A stretch of 64,000 nucleotides of DNA, from the NCBI GenBank assembly GCA_023614405.1, contig CM042691.1:176424927-176488926 (forward strand), in the 5' to 3' direction. Shown here in pieces: positions 59,489 through 64,000 of this stretch. This DNA comes from Avena insularis. Taxonomy: Eukaryota; Streptophyta; Magnoliopsida; Poales; Poaceae. The notes under the pieces are model-generated. The model did no database searches. It had not been told where the DNA came from and saw only the letters and a program-made list of their open reading frames with translations. A program made the position numbers and the translations under genes. The first letter of the stretch is position 1, and each line of letters opens with the position of its first letter.

Positions 59489-62400
59489 TGTCAACACTCG
59501 GATTTTAATCCCAGATACCTGTTATGCCATACATCCAATCCCAGGATTACCATTTTTGCGAGACATAACAGATTGGATATCACAGTACATCATCCATTAC
59601 AAACCATACATAAGGTTTTACACAATTAAAGGATCTCATGATCCAGTCTTAATACACACATGCAGCAGAATAACGTAATAATAACGATAGCATAGTCGAG
59701 GCTCCATCCTCATGGTCACATGCAATGCTGACGATGGGAGATGATCCTAGTTGTCGTAACCTTCCTGCTGTCCGTCCTCCTGATAGTCTTCTTCATAGTC
59801 TGGCCACGGGAATAGCCAGGGACAAAGCCATGAGTATTCTTTAAGTACTAGCAAACTAATACTACAAGTGAAGTGGTTTTTGAGTAGGAAATACTAAGCT
59901 CTAGGTTGTTTTGCAAAAATCATGATTTATCTCTACTGAATTTAGAAGCAAAGAAAGCTAGTTGAAAAAGTTTTATAACACCTAAGTGGGAACTTGAATT
60001 TCATATCACAACCCTATTGTGGTCAAGTCAAAGTCATAAATCATTTCATAAGTCATTTTGAAAACATCTAACGATGGAACAGTATGGCCACTCCAACTGT
60101 CCATAACCGCGGACGCGGCTATACGAATAGTTTGACACTCTACAGAGGTGGTACACTTTCACCACAATATTCGACACATCCGTCAGGAACAATCCTGAAT
60201 TCACCATACTCAGTATGCGGATAATCAATCCTAAACTTTCGATTACACGCCCTAGTATAGGAACCTCTCCTGTGAGTTTGGCCTCCCAACCATGACCAAC
60301 TGTCATCTTGGGAACTGCACAGGTGGATAGTCTTCACAAGGTAGCCTCAGCTCAAACCTTGGCCGCAAGGGAACCCATACTAAGGTATATAAATTTCTAG
60401 TCAAGCCCTACCCAAATTTCAGGTATTGTGGTTGTACGGTTAAATTGGAATGGTATCGCATCTAGACAACCATTAGTTTTATAAAGGGCTAAGGCTCGTG
60501 CCTTAATATTTTCATCATCAAAATCATCTAGTGTTCGGAAACACATGTCAAAACATTTTAGTAGAATGACTCATCATTCTAAGGTTTTCATAACCCTTTT
60601 CACCAAGCATTCCCATCTAAAGTTGATCATGTTTTATGCTTAGAACTATCATCTACAAGTGGGGGATAAACACTAATGAGGGGTGGTAAACAAGTGTGAA
60701 TGATCTAAGTTCAATCTCATGCCTCAGGATGATATCAAGATTATCTAACTTAGGCCATGTTTTATGTTCTTTATGCTACCTTTAAATATCTTTCTAGAAT
60801 TTACAATTCACTAAATAAACTCTAATAGAAGCTTTGATAAAGAAATAAAATACTAAGCTTACAAGTAAAACTAGGATTGGGTATCAAGTGGTGTGATCTT
60901 ACAGGTAAAACTTGCATGGTTTAGCTTAGCTTGCTAAGATATTAGTATAAGCTTGCAAAGTTGCAAGTGTTAGCTTGCAAGGTTGCAGGTATAGGGTTGC
61001 AAAGTTAACTTGTATTGTGAAGTTTGCCTTGTGCAGAGCAGTGGTTGAAGTTCTCCTCGGCTTCTTTCTTGTAGTATTCTCCTTCCTCCTCGTATCCTTG
61101 GTCGGTACTAGCGTCTAGAAATAAATACGAGGTACACAATCACCACACAATACTTAACTAGCTCTATTCATCACACCAAGGTTTTCACTAGATGACCTAG
61201 CATCATCACAAGCATTACAATCATTAAAGTAATTTGTTTTATTTCCTTTATTTTAGAAAAGTAATTTCTACTCATTGAAAAAACTACTTAAGGTTTAATA
61301 TTCTCCAACTCAAACATGGAATCATGTTGACACATGTCATCACCAAATATTTCAGTACATGGGAATGTGATTTAAAGTGGTGTCACAATTTAATAAGGTT
61401 TAACCCTTTTATTTTAATTAAATAAAGTGACTAGAGTTGCCTATTGGGCATTATTTTATTGCTTGACCATTATTTCTGCAAGTAAACCTATATATTTTGA
61501 AAGGTCTTGTTAAATGTGATTTTTGAGAGTTGGAATCAACTCAAAAGCTTTTGTGGTTGAATTTTGAAAAATGTTTGAATGCAGAAAAGCTTCTGCCTTG
61601 TTATTTTTACTATAGGTGATATACAAATCAAAATGACTTGAATCAAACGGGCTTGGATTAAGGATTCCAGTACCTTTCTAACAAAATTGGTTTCATGCAT
61701 TTTGGTTTAGTGAATCAAGCTGGGTTGATTTTTGAATCTAGGTAGAGAACTAAGTTTGAAACTAATAGAATAAACCTAAATTTGAATTACTGGGTCGCGC
61801 GGGATGCTAACGGGGCCGGCCCACTACGCACAACACGCGCGGGTGGGTTAAGTGAACGACCTCACCAGTTAGCAAGACAAGGGGGTGCGAAGTGGTATGG
61901 GGGGATGTGGACCGCACGATCTAACTCTAATCCAACGACTATGGTTCATCGTCCACGTCGGGCAACGCCGACGAGACAGAACCCTAGCGCGGCCAGTGGG
62001 AGTCGTGGGAAGCTCACCGGGGCTTAGGCGAGGGTCGGCGATGGGGGAGAACGACGAAGTCGACAACGGCGTACCTCCTGGTACCGGTAGCTTCTCCTGG
62101 GGCGGCTCCAATCAACGACCCCTTTCTTCCTCCTCCGCGGCAGACTCCGGCTGATTCGGGCGATGGGCTGCTCGGCTTGCTCCGGGAGTGAGGTGGGGTG
62201 CTTCTGAGAGAGAGGGGAGTGAGATGGTGTGAAGATATTGAGAGGGGGTGGCCTCTATTTATAGTGCCAGAAGAGGACCGAAGGGCGCGGGCGGAGCTCG
62301 TCGGTGTCATCATCACAGCGAGCTACTAGCATGGGCAAGGGTAGGGGACCGTGCGTTGCCTCCTGGCGAAGCTCAACGGCTCGATGGCGAGGCGTGGGGC

Positions 62401-63509
62401 GGTGCGAGACGGTGGGAACGTCTCGGCGCTCTGCGCAGGTCCGACATCAATTTTAATGGCGCACCGTGGCTACGGGTCGTGCGGTGACGAACGAGGATGT
62501 CTGGCGGTCTCCTGGGGTGGTGGCGATCCTGCTTGCACGTGGCGAGGGTGGCGCGCGGTCTGTGGGCGTGTTTCGCGGGCGGCATGCTGGCGCCCTCTCG
62601 GCTCGCTCGCAGAGAGGCTAGGCACGCTCGGGTCGTGTGGTCCAGGGGCTGGTAGTGCTCGAGGCTTCGACGGGGGTGGGGGTGGACGGTGGAGAGTGTC
62701 CTAGACAAGGTTGGCGAGGCTAGTGAGGATCCTAGCTGGCTGACGACATTGGGGTGGCAATGGTGCTCTCGGCATGCTTACCATTGATGGCATGGTCGGT
62801 TTTACAGTGAGATAGAGGGGTTAATTGAGCTAGATGATCTAGTAAGGGTGTAGTGTGAGCTAGATGGGGAACAAGTTAGGCACTGATCACTGCTCACAAT
62901 AGTGTTTAATGTTAATTTGTTTGGTGATTGCAAGGTTTTTGAGGAAATGGCCGAAAGAGATTCAAATTTGAATTTTTGATTCAAACTTGGTGAGTGTGAT
63001 AGTTACATACTAGGGAGTCTCTAGTTAGTTGGAGAGGTCAAGGGGAATCGGTTTGGTTGGGTTTGAGAAATGGTGATCTTCACATATGATATAGATTCAA
63101 TTTTGAATTGTCATTTGAATCAAGTTGCCAAATTTTTCTGTAAGTTTGAAAGGTGGGCTTTGATTCACTTTTACTTGGTCTAGCAAGTGGTGAAAAGAAA
63201 TGGAAATGTTTCTGTTCGAAATCTTGGACTAGAAACACCCAAAGTGGTCTAGTGAGCAAGATTGGCAAAAATGACCATTTGCTTATTCTCTTGATTTGTT
63301 TCTTCTTGGAATTGTTTTAGATAATGTTGTTTTCATATTTAAACCATTCCTTGCTATTTAGATCAATCACACAAGTCCATTCATGCATTCATACAATCAT
63401 CATATTCACACATGCATTCATATTGAATTTAATTAACAAAAGTTTTTGTTAACCCTAAATTTGGTGATTGGAATTGATAATCATTGTTCAATATTTTTGG
63501 GATGTTACA
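59489..63509 (-). repeat. LTR1, outer 5' LTR of the array (4021 bp)
   Basis: TGTAACATCCC begins at 63509 and TGTTGACA ends at 59489. TATA-like site at 62255-62264. It is followed outward by the target copy CCTTT (63510-63514). Confidence 0.92.
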
Positions 63510-63514
63510 CCTTT

Positions 63515-64000
63515 CTATAAAGGAAACCCGGAATTCAAGGGAGATGATCCCCTATAAGTAGTGTGAGGTTCCCATATTGGACTAAACTTACTTCGAGTCA
63601 GGCCGCGTCCCACTCCAGGGTATTGTGGTTGTACAGGGTAATTATTACGGGAAAACTACATAGAACCAGGTGTGTTTCATAAACATTTTGCCTTTCCTTT
63701 TCGTCAAAGTTCGGTAAAGTACAACCTTTTTATTTTATCAACATGTCTTGGTAGGTCCAACCTCACCAAGGTTTTTATCATACAAAGGTTTGTATAAAAA
63801 CTTTCACGGGGTTCTTCCCATTCTCTAGTTACAGGGGCTAGAAAGGAATTTCCAAAGTGTGGTGGTGTCATTCACCAGTTATGATATTAGAGGTGGATAG
63901 GAAGTTATATCGAGGGGCTGTACCTATTGTTACTGACTAGCAAGGGTTTGGGGGAGCCAAACCTTCGCATGAATATATATAGCACTATAGACAAACAATG
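63515..64000 (-). repeat. right half of the diverged host LTR
   Basis: GGGTATTGTGGTTGTACAGG here corresponds to AGGTATTGTGGTTGTACGGT in the Tekay-like LTR, and the flanking text follows the same order. Together with 38040-38437 it forms one interrupted, diverged LTR. It runs off the window edge and has no ORF. Confidence 0.55.

Larger units (their letters stand above)
38438..63509 (-). mobile_element. tandem Tekay-like array: LTR1-internal B-LTR2-internal A-partial LTR3
   Basis: Reading the minus strand from 63509: LTR1 (63509-59489), internal B (59488-50521, split by a solo LTR), LTR2 (50520-46462), internal A (46461-41751) and partial LTR3 (41750-38438). One 5-bp duplication CCTTT flanks the whole (38433-38437 and 63510-63514). 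LTR2 has a polypurine tract directly on one side and a primer site on the other, with no duplication of its own. This is what unequal recombination between LTRs produces from a single insertion. Internal B without the solo LTR is about 5.8 kb, so a full element would be near 13.9 kb. It is the same family as the plus-strand element at 1-20291. Confidence 0.88.

Noticed and set aside
1..64000. CRISPR arrays, bacterial operons or phage-type systems
   Set aside because: The window is plant nuclear DNA. The regular repeats seen are LTR palindromes and a minisatellite without unique equal-length spacers.

Overview
This window is plant nuclear DNA from a grass (Poaceae). The signs are an NF-YB gene of monocot type, a spliced eight-exon gene with GT-AG introns, grass-style Ty3/gypsy and SIRE-type Copia retrotransposons with iMet-tRNA primer sites, a FAR1-type Mutator-like element, a LINE remnant and MITEs. 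I cannot name the species from the sequence. A gene island of about 6 kb (roughly 24.0-30.0 kb) sits between large blocks of nested retrotransposons.

Left block (1-23.9 kb). A degenerate plus-strand Tekay-like chromovirus enters from the left edge (gag, pol, chromodomain, polypurine tract). Its ~4 kb 3' LTR is split by an 11.6 kb SIRE-type Copia element (4864-16483, target duplication GAATA). The Copia has an extra ORF between pol and the 3' LTR. An unclassified LTR fragment (20353-20813), a decayed LINE containing a fold-back MITE (21714-21850), a stretch I cannot assign, and a Tourist-type MITE (23768-23906, duplication TAA) follow.

Gene island. A plus-strand eight-exon gene (24140-27866) encodes an uncharacterised acidic protein with a DEK-C-like domain. 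It is followed by a single-exon NF-YB (HAP3) transcription factor gene (28825-29445). Next comes an inactivated AP2/ERF-like gene (30119-30654). It lies inside what looks like a ~1.1 kb TIR-flanked mobile unit (29827-34471, flanked by TATATC). That unit was later hit by a 3.5 kb FAR1-type MULE (30926-34440, perfect 9-bp duplication GCTAAAATA). After it come a possible F-box fragment and an unusual ~21-bp degenerate minisatellite in two blocks (35.38-35.98 and 36.42-36.91 kb).

Right block (38.4-63.5 kb). A minus-strand array of the same Tekay-like family has the order LTR - internal - LTR - internal - partial LTR. The whole 25 kb array is flanked by one 5-bp duplication, CCTTT, and the middle LTR abuts a polypurine tract on one side and a primer site on the other. 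This is the signature of LTR-LTR unequal recombination after a single insertion. One internal copy is interrupted by a 3.1 kb solo LTR of another family (52731-55860, duplication ATCCT). The other has lost the end of pol and the start of its LTR in one deletion. Both copies carry, between primer site and gag, an additional sense ORF (coiled coil plus acidic tail) that I do not recognise. The array landed inside a diverged LTR of a related family, visible on both sides (about 38040-38437 and 63515-64000).
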